A stretch of 8,946 nt of DNA from Spirochaetales bacterium (lineage in GTDB: Bacteria > Spirochaetota > Spirochaetia > DSM-27196 > PWMO01). Each line of letters starts with the position of its first letter. The first letter of the stretch is position 1. The position numbers were made by a program, and so were the translations under genes. The stretch covers positions 1 to 8,946 of the forward strand of contig SLTF01000037.1 in NCBI GenBank assembly GCA_007130025.1. Direction: 5' to 3'. The notes under the pieces are model-generated. The model searched no databases. It had not been told where the DNA came from and saw only the letters and a list, made by a program, of their open reading frames with translations. Of this stretch, positions 1-7,304 are shown one piece after another.

Positions 1-818
1 CGCACCGCGACGCGGGAATCCGCGACTTCTGGATCGAGCACGGCCGTCGTTGTCGCACCGTAGCCGCGCACATCGGCCGCGAACTCGGCTCGGCGTGTCG
101 CGATAACTTCTGGATTCCCGACGGATGGAAGGATCAACCGGCGGACCGGCTTGAGCACCGTGCTCTCCTGGTGGACGCGCTCGACCGCGTCTTTGCCGAG
201 AAGCTCGACCCGGCCCACACCCTGGACGCGGTGGAAAGCAAGCTCTTCGGCATTGGATCGGAGACCTACGTGGTGGGGTCGCACGAGTTCTACCTCGCGT
301 ACGCCCTGTCCCGAAACGTGGTGCTGACGCTGGATGCCGGGCACTACCATCCAACCGAATCCGTGGCGGAGAAGATCAGCGCCCTGCTTCCCTTCGTTCC
401 TCGGCTGCTGCTTCACGTGAGTCGACCGGTGCGGTGGGACAGCGATCACGTGGTGCTCTTTGACGACGAGACCCGCGCCATCATGCGCGAGATCGCCCGT
501 CCCAACGCATGGGACCGGGTCGACATAGCCCTTGATTTTTTTGACGCCAGCATCAACCGGATTGCCGCCTGGGTCATCGGAACCCGTGCGACAATGAAGG
601 CAATACTGGCGGCACTCCTGGAACCGCGGGAGCAGCTGCTGGCAGCCGAGCGCGAGGAGAGACTCGCTGACCGTCTCGGTCTGCTTGAGGAAGCGAAGCT
701 GCTGCCGATGGGCGCGGTGTGGGACGAATTCTGCCGCCGAAGCGATACGCCGGGCGGCGCCGGCTGGATGCGCGAGGTTGCCGCGTACGAGCGCGCCGTC
801 CTCGCGAAGCGGACGTGA
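1..818 (+). CDS. rhaA: L-rhamnose isomerase, 3' part (5' end outside window)
   Basis: Converts L-rhamnose to L-rhamnulose in the cytoplasm, the first step of rhamnose breakdown, using a divalent metal. The frame is open from position 3 to the TGA at 816-818, giving 271 visible residues. The E. coli enzyme is about 419 residues, so roughly 150 N-terminal residues lie upstream. Similarity to E. coli RhaA, recalled from memory, is strong throughout: the NFWIPDG segment, VESKLFGIGSETYVVGSHEFY, LDAGHYHPTE, LLLHVSRPVRWDSDHVV, LDFFDASINRIAAWVIGT and a matching C-terminus ending AYERAVLAKRT. The metal ligands known in the family are present: the first His of GHYHPTE (codon 342-344) and the two Asp of RWDSD (codons 438-440 and 444-446). 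The ATG at 171 is internal, not the true start, because the homology continues upstream of it. An ABC importer follows 20 bases downstream, which points to rhamnose as its substrate. Confidence 0.97.
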   Translation, partial: HRDAGIRDFWIEHGRRCRTVAAHIGRELGSACRDNFWIPDGWKDQPADRLEHRALLVDALDRVFAEKLDPAHTLDAVESKLFGIGSETYVVGSHEFYLAYALSRNVVLTLDAGHYHPTESVAEKISALLPFVPRLLLHVSRPVRWDSDHVVLFDDETRAIMREIARPNAWDRVDIALDFFDASINRIAAWVIGTRATMKAILAALLEPREQLLAAEREERLADRLGLLEEAKLLPMGAVWDEFCRRSDTPGGAGWMREVAAYERAVLAKRT

Positions 819-838
819 AGAATGAACACGAGGAGCCG

Positions 839-2410
839 ATGAGCGAGAGCCAATATATTCTGGAAATGCGGGACATCACCAAGACCTTTCCCGGCGTTCG
901 CGCCCTCGACGGGGTGCGCTTTGACCTGAAGCCGGGAGAGATCCACGGTCTCATGGGTGAGAACGGTGCCGGCAAGTCCACCTTCATCAAGATCATCACC
1001 GGGGTACACAGTCCCGATGCGGGCGAGCTGCTCATCAACGGGCAACCGATGGAGTTCAAGCGACCGCTGGACGCGCAGAAGGTTGGCGTCGCCGCCATCT
1101 ATCAGCACGTCACCTGCTATCCCGATCTCAATGTGGCCGAAAACATCTTCATGGGCCACGAGAAGGTGACCGGTCCCACGCGCCGCATCGACTGGAAGAG
1201 CATGCACGCCGAGGCCCAGGCCCTGCTCAATCAGCTGGACGCCAACTTCAGCTCCACCGAGCGCATGGGTGCGCTTTCGGTTGCGCGGCAGCAGATCGTC
1301 GAGATCGCCAAGGCGCTCTCGTTCAACGCACGCATTGTCATCATGGACGAACCCACGGCGGCCCTCACCCAGCACGAGAGTGAAGAGCTCTACCGCATCA
1401 CCGACGGGCTTCGCGAGAAGGGCGTCGCGGTGATCTTCATCTCGCACCGTCTGGAGGATATCCGACGGCTTGCCGACCGGGTGACGGTCTTCCGCGACGG
1501 CAAGTACATCGGCTGCTGGCCGGTGGAGGAGATCACCCAGGACAAACTGATTGTGGCCATGGTCGGGCGCGAGATCTCGCAGATGTTCCCCAAGCGGGTC
1601 ATCAACATCGGCGATGAAGTGCTGCGCGTGGAGAACCTCAGCCGCGTCGGGTTCTTCCGGGACGTGTCGTTTGACCTGCGGAAAGGCGAGATCCTCGCCC
1701 TCACCGGGCTGGTGGGTGCGGGCCGCACCGAGGTGTGTGAGGCAATTTACGGCGTGGAGCCGTCGGATGGTGGCCGCATTGTTCTGGAAGGGAAGGAAGT
1801 CCGGGTAGGGAATCCGCTGGACGCCCTGCGGGTTGGTATCGGCTGCCTGCCCGAGGACCGGCAGAAGCAGGGACTGGTTCTGCCGTGGGAGATCGGCAAG
1901 AACATCACCCTGCCGTCGCTTCGCACCTTCTCGCGCTTCACGTGGCTCAACGAGCAACAGGAACACGAGGCCGCGGGCCGCCTCGCGCAGAAGCTGAGCG
2001 TCAAGGCTCGTTCCATTTTCACGAAGGTCTTCGCCTTGTCCGGGGGCAACCAGCAGAAGGTGGTAGTGGCCAAGATACTCAGTCGATCGCTGAAGGTGAT
2101 CATCCTGGATGAGCCAACCAAGGGTGTAGACGTGGGCGCGAAGGCCGCCATCTACGAAATCATCGGCGACCTCGCCGAACAGGGGTACGGCATTATTCTT
2201 GTTTCGTCGGAGATGCCCGAGGTTCTGGGTATGAGCGATCGCATTGTGGTGATGAAAGAGGGACGGGTAACCGCCCGTCTGGTAACCAGCGAGACCACGC
2301 AGGAAGAGATCCTCAACGCCGCGATGGTCGTTGAGACCGAGCAGGCCGCCGCGCAGGCGGAGCTTCAGGTGGTGGGCGACGCGCCGTCCGAAACGGAGGG
2401 AGCCCGATGA
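839..2410 (+). CDS. Sugar ABC transporter ATP-binding protein, double NBD (RbsA/XylG/RhaT family)
   Basis: ATPase that powers a CUT2-type sugar importer, 523 residues, the usual length for two fused nucleotide-binding domains on the cytoplasmic face. NBD1 has a canonical Walker A (GENGAGKST, residues 40-48), signature LSVARQQ (146-152) and Walker B with DEPTAA (170-175). NBD2 has the degenerate P-loop typical of this family (GLVGAGRTE, 290-298, Arg in place of the Walker Lys), a signature LSGGNQQ (400-406) and DEPTKGVD (424-431). Hydrolysis is therefore expected mainly with NBD1 Walker A. The frame stays open back to 719, but that stretch overlaps rhaA. The ATG at 839 has a Shine-Dalgarno sequence (GAGGAG, 830-835) and starts directly at the conserved N-terminus. 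The stop overlaps the next start (ATGA, 2407-2410), so the two are probably translationally coupled. In Rhizobium the rhamnose ATPase is called RhaT; I leave the symbol blank because rhaT is a proton symporter in E. coli. Rhamnose specificity is inferred from the neighbours. Confidence 0.95.
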   Translation: MSESQYILEMRDITKTFPGVRALDGVRFDLKPGEIHGLMGENGAGKSTFIKIITGVHSPDAGELLINGQPMEFKRPLDAQKVGVAAIYQHVTCYPDLNVAENIFMGHEKVTGPTRRIDWKSMHAEAQALLNQLDANFSSTERMGALSVARQQIVEIAKALSFNARIVIMDEPTAALTQHESEELYRITDGLREKGVAVIFISHRLEDIRRLADRVTVFRDGKYIGCWPVEEITQDKLIVAMVGREISQMFPKRVINIGDEVLRVENLSRVGFFRDVSFDLRKGEILALTGLVGAGRTEVCEAIYGVEPSDGGRIVLEGKEVRVGNPLDALRVGIGCLPEDRQKQGLVLPWEIGKNITLPSLRTFSRFTWLNEQQEHEAAGRLAQKLSVKARSIFTKVFALSGGNQQKVVVAKILSRSLKVIILDEPTKGVDVGAKAAIYEIIGDLAEQGYGIILVSSEMPEVLGMSDRIVVMKEGRVTARLVTSETTQEEILNAAMVVETEQAAAQAELQVVGDAPSETEGAR

Positions 2411-3405
2411 ACACTGGACTCAAGAAGCGATTTGGCAACGCGGAGCGGCTTCGCGAGCTTGGACTGCTGCTCTTCATCCTGGTGCTCGGCGCCGCCATCC
2501 AGCTGCGCAATCCCGCCTTCCTGCGGGTGAGCAATCTGATGTCGCTCTTCACCAACACCAGCATTCTCGCGATTCTGGCCGTGGGAATGATGATGGTGCT
2601 GCTCACCCGCGGTATCGACCTCTCAATCGGAGCGACTATCGCCTTCTCTGGAATGGTGACGGCGATGACCGTTGCGCGGTTCCCACAGATGCATCCCGCC
2701 CTTGCGATTGCTCAGGGCACCGCAATCGGAACGGTGGTTGGCATGGTCATCGGGGTGCTGGTTGCGAAGTTCGACGTACTGCCGATCATCGCCACCCTTG
2801 GCATGATGAACATCGTTCGCGGAATGACCTTCGTGGTCTCCGGCGGCCGCTGGGTAAGCTCCTACCAGATGCCCAACAGCTTCAAGGCAATCGCAACGGG
2901 GCGAACTTTCGGCCTGAACAACCTGATTGTGATCGCGATTGCGGTCTACATCGTGGCCTTCTACTTCATGAACCACACGCGAACCGGCCGTCGCATCTAC
3001 GCGGTTGGGTCCAACCCGTCCGCGGCCGAGGTGTCGGGGATTCCGCGTCGGCGCCTGATTTTTCTGGTCTATACCATCATGGGCGGGCTCGCGGGGCTGG
3101 CCGGCGTGCTCTGGGTTGCGCGGTTTGCCTCGGCCCAGGGAGACACCGCCATGGGGTACGAGCTGCAGGTGATTGCGGCCTGCATCCTGGGCGGGGTGAG
3201 CATCCTCGGTGGCGTGGGAAAGATCTCGGGACTCATCCTGGGCACGGTGCTCTTTGGCATTCTTGCCAACGCGTTGCCGCTGGTGGACGTATCGCCGTTC
3301 TGGCAGCTCGGGATCCAGGGGGCAACGGTGCTGGTGGCCGTCATGGCCAATGCGATGGTGTTGAGAAATACGGAGCGCAGCGCGCTGCGTCGCCGGGCAG
3401 TATAG
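2407..3405 (+). CDS. Sugar ABC transporter permease 1 (RbsC/BPD_transp_2 family, RhaP-like)
   Basis: Inner-membrane permease of 332 residues, very hydrophobic, with segments consistent with 8-10 helices. Family marks: the GIDLSIGA motif after the second hydrophobic segment (residues 69-76), the cytoplasmic loop with TRTGRRIYAVGSN (191-203), and the late GYEL...ILGGVSILGGVG block (250-271), which in this family contacts the ATPase. The start codon overlaps the ATPase stop as ATGA and is preceded by CGGAGGG (2394-2400) six bases upstream. It is followed by a second, diverged permease, so the pore is probably a heterodimer, as in the Rhizobium rhamnose system (RhaP/RhaQ) and the AI-2 system (LsrC/LsrD). 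Which of the two family names applies cannot be settled from sequence alone; the rhaA and RhaS-type neighbours favour rhamnose. Confidence 0.93.
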   Translation: MNTGLKKRFGNAERLRELGLLLFILVLGAAIQLRNPAFLRVSNLMSLFTNTSILAILAVGMMMVLLTRGIDLSIGATIAFSGMVTAMTVARFPQMHPALAIAQGTAIGTVVGMVIGVLVAKFDVLPIIATLGMMNIVRGMTFVVSGGRWVSSYQMPNSFKAIATGRTFGLNNLIVIAIAVYIVAFYFMNHTRTGRRIYAVGSNPSAAEVSGIPRRRLIFLVYTIMGGLAGLAGVLWVARFASAQGDTAMGYELQVIAACILGGVSILGGVGKISGLILGTVLFGILANALPLVDVSPFWQLGIQGATVLVAVMANAMVLRNTERSALRRRAV

Positions 3406-3414
3406 GCAGGAGCG

Positions 3415-4425
3415 ATGATGGAAGACACAAAGGCACCGGAGATAGCGATCAGCGCTCAGCGGCAGTGGAGCTGGAAGGAGTTCTTCTTCCAGTGGGAATG
3501 GCTGCTGGTCGTGGTGCTTCTGATGGTGATTGGGGTCAACACCTGGCTCTCTCCCTTCTTTCTTTCGCTGGATACCTTCATCCGAACACCGGCGACCTTT
3601 CTGGACAAGTCGTTCATCGTCTTTCCCATGATGATGGTGATCATCCTCGGAAAGATCGACGTCTCGGTAGGCTCCACCGTTGCCCTGTCGGCGGTGGTCA
3701 TGGCCACGTCCTACAACGCGGGCGTTCCCATGCCAGTGGCGATGCTCATCTGCCTGCTGGTTGGTACCACCTGCGGTGCAATCAACGGGGTGCTCATCGC
3801 CAAGTTCAAGGAGCTCTCCTTCGTTATCGTGACCATCTCCACGATGATGATCTACCGCGGGATTGCCTTCATCATCCTGGAGAACCGGGCCTCCGGGGGC
3901 TTTCCCGGCTGGTACGCGTTTCTCGGGTGGGGTGAAGTGGCAGGGATTCCGGTCATGATGCTCGCCTTCATCGCCGTGGCGGTGATCTACGGTCTGCTCC
4001 TGCATCGCACCAGCTTTGGCCGAGTGGTTTTTGGCATGGGTAACAACGCCACCGCCTGCCGTTACTCAGGCGTCGACACCGATCGGGTGACCATGACCGT
4101 CTTCACCCTCGCGGGACTCATGGCCGCGATTACCGCGCTCTTCCTGACCTCGCGCATGGGCAGTACCCGGCCCAACGTCGCGATGGGGTACGAACTCGAG
4201 GTCATTGCGATGGTGGTGCTTGGTGGCGTGAGTACCAACGGCGGAATGGGCCGGATCGCAGGACCGATCCTGGCGATATTCATCGTCGGTTTTTTGAGCT
4301 TCGGGATGGGGCTCGCCAACCTGCAAGCGCCCGTGGTGCTGGTGGTGATCGGCTTGCTGCTGATCGTCTCGGTACTCGCGCTGCGGGTTCGATTCACCGT
4401 GAAGAAGAAAAAACCGGTCGTGTAG
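3415..4425 (+). CDS. Sugar ABC transporter permease 2 (RbsC/BPD_transp_2 family, RhaQ-like)
   Basis: Second inner-membrane permease, 336 residues. It has a longer hydrophilic N-terminus than permease 1 (about 25 residues before the first helix) and a basic C-terminal tail (VKKKKPVV). The family motif appears as GKIDVSVGS (residues 79-87), where permease 1 has GIDLSIGA. The ATPase-contact block is GYELEVIAMVVLGGVSTNGGMG-like at 258-279. The two permeases are clearly related but diverged, so this is a paralogous pair rather than a recent duplication. The gap from permease 1 is 9 bases. There are two adjacent ATG codons (3415 and 3418). AGGAG at 3408-3412 is only 2 bases from the first and 5 from the second, so the true start may be 3418, one residue shorter. 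It lies in the same operon as the other transporter genes. Confidence 0.93.
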   Translation: MMEDTKAPEIAISAQRQWSWKEFFFQWEWLLVVVLLMVIGVNTWLSPFFLSLDTFIRTPATFLDKSFIVFPMMMVIILGKIDVSVGSTVALSAVVMATSYNAGVPMPVAMLICLLVGTTCGAINGVLIAKFKELSFVIVTISTMMIYRGIAFIILENRASGGFPGWYAFLGWGEVAGIPVMMLAFIAVAVIYGLLLHRTSFGRVVFGMGNNATACRYSGVDTDRVTMTVFTLAGLMAAITALFLTSRMGSTRPNVAMGYELEVIAMVVLGGVSTNGGMGRIAGPILAIFIVGFLSFGMGLANLQAPVVLVVIGLLLIVSVLALRVRFTVKKKKPVV

Positions 4426-4453
4426 CGTTGCTGCCAAAGCCGGTGAAGAACAG

Positions 4454-4461
4454 TAGGAGGT
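4454..4461 (+). promoter_or_regulatory. Strong ribosome-binding site of the binding-protein gene
   Basis: TAGGAGGT is close to a full anti-SD match, five bases before the ATG at 4467. It is the best RBS in the window, which fits the need for more binding protein than membrane subunits. It also settles the start codon, since the in-frame codons from 4428 have nothing comparable. Confidence 0.85.
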
Positions 4462-4466
4462 CTAGT

Positions 4467-5495
4467 ATGAAACGAGGTATCGTACTCGCGCTGATCGTCA
4501 TCATGGCGGTTGCACCAATCGTTACCGTGTTTGCCCGCGGGGCGCAGGAATCGGGTGTCCAGCGACACGCGTTCATCTTCAAGAACACCGGGAACCCGTA
4601 CGGTGACAAGCAGATGGAAGGTTTTGAGGACGGCATCCGCGCCCAGGGATTCGAGGCAATTCTGCGCGCTCCCGACCAGCCAACCGCCGAGGCGCAGATT
4701 CAGATCATCGAGCAGCTGATCGCGCAGCGGGTTGCATCGATCAGCATCACGGGGAACGACTTTGACGCCCTGCAGCCGGTGCTCACCCGGGCACGCAACC
4801 AGGGCATCGCCGTGTTGTCGGCCGACTCCGCGGTCAATCCCGCGAGCCGCATCACCCACATCAACCAGGCGGACTCCGAGATGATCGGCCGCACGCTGAT
4901 CCAGGCGGCCTACGACATGGCCGACGGCAGAGGTGACATCGCCGTTCTCTCGGCCACCAGCACCGCGTCGAACCAGAACCTCTGGATCGAGTGGATGCAG
5001 CGTGAGCTGGCGGAGAACGCCTCCAAGTACGCCAACTTGAACCTGGTGCGGATCGCCTACGGCGACGACCTTCGCGACAAGTCGGTATCGGAAACCGAGG
5101 GACTGCTGCAGAGCTTCCCCAACCTTCGCGTCATCATTGCGCCGACCACCGTTGGTATCGCCGCCGCCGGGCGGGTGATCACCGATCGCGGGCTCATTGG
5201 TCAGGTCAAGGTGACCGGTCTGGGACTCCCCTCGGAAATGGCTGAGTACATCGAGAACGGCGCCACGCCCTGGATGTATCTCTGGAACCCGATCGACGTT
5301 GGCTACCTCACCGCGTACGCCGCCGTAGCCGCGGTTGAAGGCAGACTCACCGGAGCGGTGGGCGAGACCTTCAGCGCAGGGCGTCTGGGCAACTTCGAGG
5401 TGGTGCAGGCCGGTGACGGCGGAACCGAGGTATTGCTCGGAGCCCCGTTCCGCTTCGATCCGTCCAACATCGCCGAGTGGAAGACGGTCTACTGA
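4467..5495 (+). CDS. rhaS: Rhamnose ABC transporter substrate-binding protein (RhaS family)
   Basis: Periplasmic binding protein, 342 residues, of the type 1 (ribose/AI-2 binding protein) fold. The first 23 residues form a signal peptide (MKRG, hydrophobic core, VFA cleavage site) with no lipobox Cys; the whole protein has no Cys. The mature part matches the rhamnose-binding RhaS pattern as I recall it: KNTGNPYGDKQMEG (39-52), ITGNDFDALQPVL, SADSAVNP, INQADSEMIGRT (132-143), LSATSTASNQNLWIEWM (161-177), AYGDD, APTTVGIAAAGR (225-236), TGLGLPSEM, LWNPIDVGYL (272-281) and a C-terminal GETFSAG. LsrB (AI-2 receptor) is the closest alternative, but these segments and the adjacent rhaA favour rhamnose. 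The start at 4467 has a strong SD (TAGGAGGT, 4454-4461, five bases away); 13 in-frame codons upstream are excluded. The E. coli rhaS gene is an unrelated AraC-type regulator. Confidence 0.92.
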   Translation: MKRGIVLALIVIMAVAPIVTVFARGAQESGVQRHAFIFKNTGNPYGDKQMEGFEDGIRAQGFEAILRAPDQPTAEAQIQIIEQLIAQRVASISITGNDFDALQPVLTRARNQGIAVLSADSAVNPASRITHINQADSEMIGRTLIQAAYDMADGRGDIAVLSATSTASNQNLWIEWMQRELAENASKYANLNLVRIAYGDDLRDKSVSETEGLLQSFPNLRVIIAPTTVGIAAAGRVITDRGLIGQVKVTGLGLPSEMAEYIENGATPWMYLWNPIDVGYLTAYAAVAAVEGRLTGAVGETFSAGRLGNFEVVQAGDGGTEVLLGAPFRFDPSNIAEWKTVY

Positions 5496-5509
5496 TCGTA
5501 AGTTGGTAA

Positions 5510-5546
5510 ACGGTGAGTGCGCGTCGGGAACGGCCGCGCTCACCGT
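5510..5546 (+). other. Stem-loop just after the binding-protein gene
   Basis: ACGGTGAG (5510-5517) is an exact inverted repeat of CTCACCGT (5539-5546). CGCG at 5520-5523 can extend the stem with CGCG at 5535-5538, leaving a two-base bulge (TG) and an 11-base loop. It begins 14 bases after the stop at 5493-5495 and has no T-run after it, so it is not itself a terminator. It could protect the 3' end of the transporter message or be a protein-binding palindrome; the role is not shown. Confidence 0.6.
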
Positions 5547-5554
5547 CACGACGG

Positions 5555-5587
5555 AAAGGGTCACCCGAACGAAGGGTGGCCCTTTTT
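5555..5587 (+). terminator. Rho-independent terminator of the rhamnose/transporter operon
   Basis: A 12-bp stem, AAAGGGTCACCC (5555-5566) against GGGTGGCCCTTT (5574-5585), with a single T-G wobble and a 7-base loop (GAACGAA), ending in five T (5583-5587). It lies 60 bases after the binding-protein stop and before the response-regulator start, so it should separate the transporter transcript from the two-component transcript. Confidence 0.9.
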
Positions 5588-5609
5588 CATGCTGTTTTGC
5601 TCGGTTTTC

Positions 5610-5618
5610 TGGTATAAT
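5610..5618 (+). promoter_or_regulatory. Extended -10 promoter for the two-component system
   Basis: TGG followed by TATAAT (5613-5618) is a perfect consensus -10 with the TGN extension. No good -35 is seen at 16-18 bases upstream (TGCTGT at 5590-5595 at best), which an extended -10 can tolerate. Transcription would be expected to start near 5624-5627, one to four bases before the ATG at 5628. It sits between the terminator and the response-regulator gene. Confidence 0.75.
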
Positions 5619-5627
5619 GACGCTGCT

Positions 5628-7304
5628 ATGTCCGCAACTGCGCAGACTCAGGCGGTGGTGCCGACCATCAACGGCGCCTACCGGTTCCTGATCATCGACG
5701 ACGAACCAATCGTCCGCGAAGGAATCTCCGAGATCATCGACTGGCACTCTCACGGGTTTGAGCTGGTGGGCGCGTGTCGCGACGGCCGCGAAGGGATCCG
5801 CGCGATTGAAGAGCTGCTCCCCGACGTTGTTCTCACCGATATCTGCATGCCGTTTGTGGACGGCCTTCAACTCGCCGCGTGGGTGGCGGAGCAGTATCCC
5901 GCCGTGAAGACCATTCTCCTCACCGGGTACGACGACTTCGAGTACGCGCAGGAGGCGGTCAAGCTTCGGGTAACCGACTTCCTCCTCAAGCCGATCACGG
6001 CGGACGAGCTGCGCGAAATGCTGGAGAAGATCCGCCGTGAGCTTGACATCGAGCGCAGTCAGGAGCGCCGCCTGAAGCTTCTGCAGCAGCAGGTGCACGA
6101 GAGTCTCCCCCTGCTGCGCGAGCGGTTCCTGAACCGCCTGGTGCGAGCCGAGCTCCACCCGTCCGAGGTCCAGCGGCGGCTCGATTTTCTGGAGCTTGTG
6201 CTTCCGGGGCCCGCGTATCTGGCGCTCATCTGCGATCTCGACGGCTCAGAAGACCCAGAGCAGCTTCTCGGCCTTGCCGTGCAGAACATTGTCACCCAGG
6301 TGGCTACCGGCTTTCCCGGCGCGGTGGCGTTTTCTACCCCTGGTGAGCAGTCCGTTGTGGTACTCTCCGCCGGCGACGAAGCGGCGACGCTCTCGCGCGG
6401 TCTGGAATGCGCGGAGCTGATTGCCGAGCGGGTCAGCCGGGAGCTTGCGCGCACCGTCTCGATTGGGGTTGGTGAACCAGGGTCAGGATTTGCGGCGGTG
6501 CCGGCGTCGTACGCCCAGGCGACCACCGCACTGGAGCAGCGGCTGGTGCGCGGCCCGGCGCAGATCATCACCGCGGAACAACTGGGCGCGCCACTGCGTC
6601 CCTCCGTTCAGTCACCGGACAGCGACGCGCGCGTCGCCTACGTACGCGCGGTGAAAACGGCCGATCGCGTCGCGGCCGCGGCAGCACTCGATGCCGTAGT
6701 GGGGGCGCTCCGGCGAAGCGACGCCGATACCGAAACGCGATATCTGACCATGCAGCGGCTGCTCGCCGATGCGCTTTCCGGTCTTGAAACGCTTGGACTC
6801 GATGCACTGGGGTTCGATCCGCTTGGGCTCGATGGGAGCGCCCCCGATGGGGGCCAGGGGAACCCCTTCGTGGCCATCGCGCGCATGAAGACCCTCGACG
6901 AGATCCAGGAGTGGTTCCGCCGCTTCCAGGAGCGGGCATGGACGGTCTTGAACCAGCGCCAGCGCAGCCACTCGCACGCCAAGGCAGAGGCTGCCGAAGA
7001 ATACATCCGCGCCAACGCCCACCGACCCGATCTCTCGCTCTCAGCCGTGTGTGGCGCACTCTCGGTGAGCAAGAGCTATTTCAGCCCTCTGTTCAAAGAG
7101 CATACCGGCAAAACCTTTGTGGAATACCTGACCGACCTGCGCGTCGAGCGGGCCAAGGAGCTTCTGTTGCGTGACCCGCTGAAGAGCTACGAGGTCGCAG
7201 AGCGGGTTGGGTTCCGGGACGCGCACTACTTCTCGCTCACCTTCAAAAAGACCACCGGGGTGAGCCCAACCGAGTTCCGCGAATTGGCGAGGCAGAAATC
7301 GTGA
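5628..7304 (+). CDS. YesN-like response regulator with AraC-type DNA-binding domain
   Basis: Two-component response regulator of 558 residues. The receiver domain (about 19-135) has the acidic pair D24/D25, phospho-acceptor D71 in LTDICMP, T99 and K121 in LLKPI. The middle (about 136-375) starts with a helical, probably coiled-coil stretch rich in Arg, Glu and Leu. It then resembles the degenerate GGDEF-like domain of YesN regulators (TVSIGVG, then SYAQATTALEQR). A linker with three L-G-[LF]-D-x repeats (389-403) precedes the AraC-type double helix-turn-helix at about 452-558 (LSAVCGALSVSKSYFSPLFKE, then YEVAERVGFRDAHYFSLTFKK). The ATG at 5628 fits the domain start but has no Shine-Dalgarno; in-frame upstream codons (GTG 5517, ATG 5589) lie within the terminator region. 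Its stop overlaps the kinase start, so the two are cotranslated. It probably activates carbohydrate genes, plausibly this operon (inference). Confidence 0.93.
   Translation: MSATAQTQAVVPTINGAYRFLIIDDEPIVREGISEIIDWHSHGFELVGACRDGREGIRAIEELLPDVVLTDICMPFVDGLQLAAWVAEQYPAVKTILLTGYDDFEYAQEAVKLRVTDFLLKPITADELREMLEKIRRELDIERSQERRLKLLQQQVHESLPLLRERFLNRLVRAELHPSEVQRRLDFLELVLPGPAYLALICDLDGSEDPEQLLGLAVQNIVTQVATGFPGAVAFSTPGEQSVVVLSAGDEAATLSRGLECAELIAERVSRELARTVSIGVGEPGSGFAAVPASYAQATTALEQRLVRGPAQIITAEQLGAPLRPSVQSPDSDARVAYVRAVKTADRVAAAAALDAVVGALRRSDADTETRYLTMQRLLADALSGLETLGLDALGFDPLGLDGSAPDGGQGNPFVAIARMKTLDEIQEWFRRFQERAWTVLNQRQRSHSHAKAEAAEEYIRANAHRPDLSLSAVCGALSVSKSYFSPLFKEHTGKTFVEYLTDLRVERAKELLLRDPLKSYEVAERVGFRDAHYFSLTFKKTTGVSPTEFRELARQKS

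Noticed and set aside
719..838. Longer N-terminus for the ATPase (start at 719)
   Set aside because: The extra 40 residues lie inside the rhaA coding region, are Arg-rich and are not part of the ABC fold. The ATG at 839 has a GAGGAG RBS and begins right at the conserved domain.
1706..1732. Walker A Lys replaced by Arg in the second ATPase domain
   Set aside because: This is the normal state of NBD2 in RbsA/XylG/MglA-type sugar ATPases, so it is not a sign of decay.
446..1966. 506-codon open frame on the - strand
   Set aside because: Antisense to rhaA and the ATPase gene. The + strand proteins carry all the conserved motifs, and the - strand product has no recognisable family pattern or RBS.
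2331..3935. 534-codon + strand frame and a 460-codon - strand frame (2623-4005) over the permeases
   Set aside because: Both overlap the two permease genes in other frames and give products rich in Arg, His and Gly with no hydrophobic segments or motifs. They are shadows.
4426..4466. Possible internal promoter or operator before the binding-protein gene
   Set aside because: Short CCGG and GTGAAGAA repeats are present, but I see no -10/-35 pair and no clear palindrome. The strong RBS alone explains higher expression.
5517..5627. Upstream in-frame extension of the response regulator (GTG 5517 or ATG 5589)
   Set aside because: These codons cover the terminator and promoter sequences, lack a good RBS, and the extra residues do not belong to a receiver domain.
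4062..6158. 698-codon open frame on the - strand
   Set aside because: It runs antisense across permease 2, the binding protein, the terminator region and the receiver domain, all of which match known families on the + strand. Its translation is rich in His, Arg, Gly and Val without domain motifs, as expected for an antisense shadow in GC-rich coding DNA.
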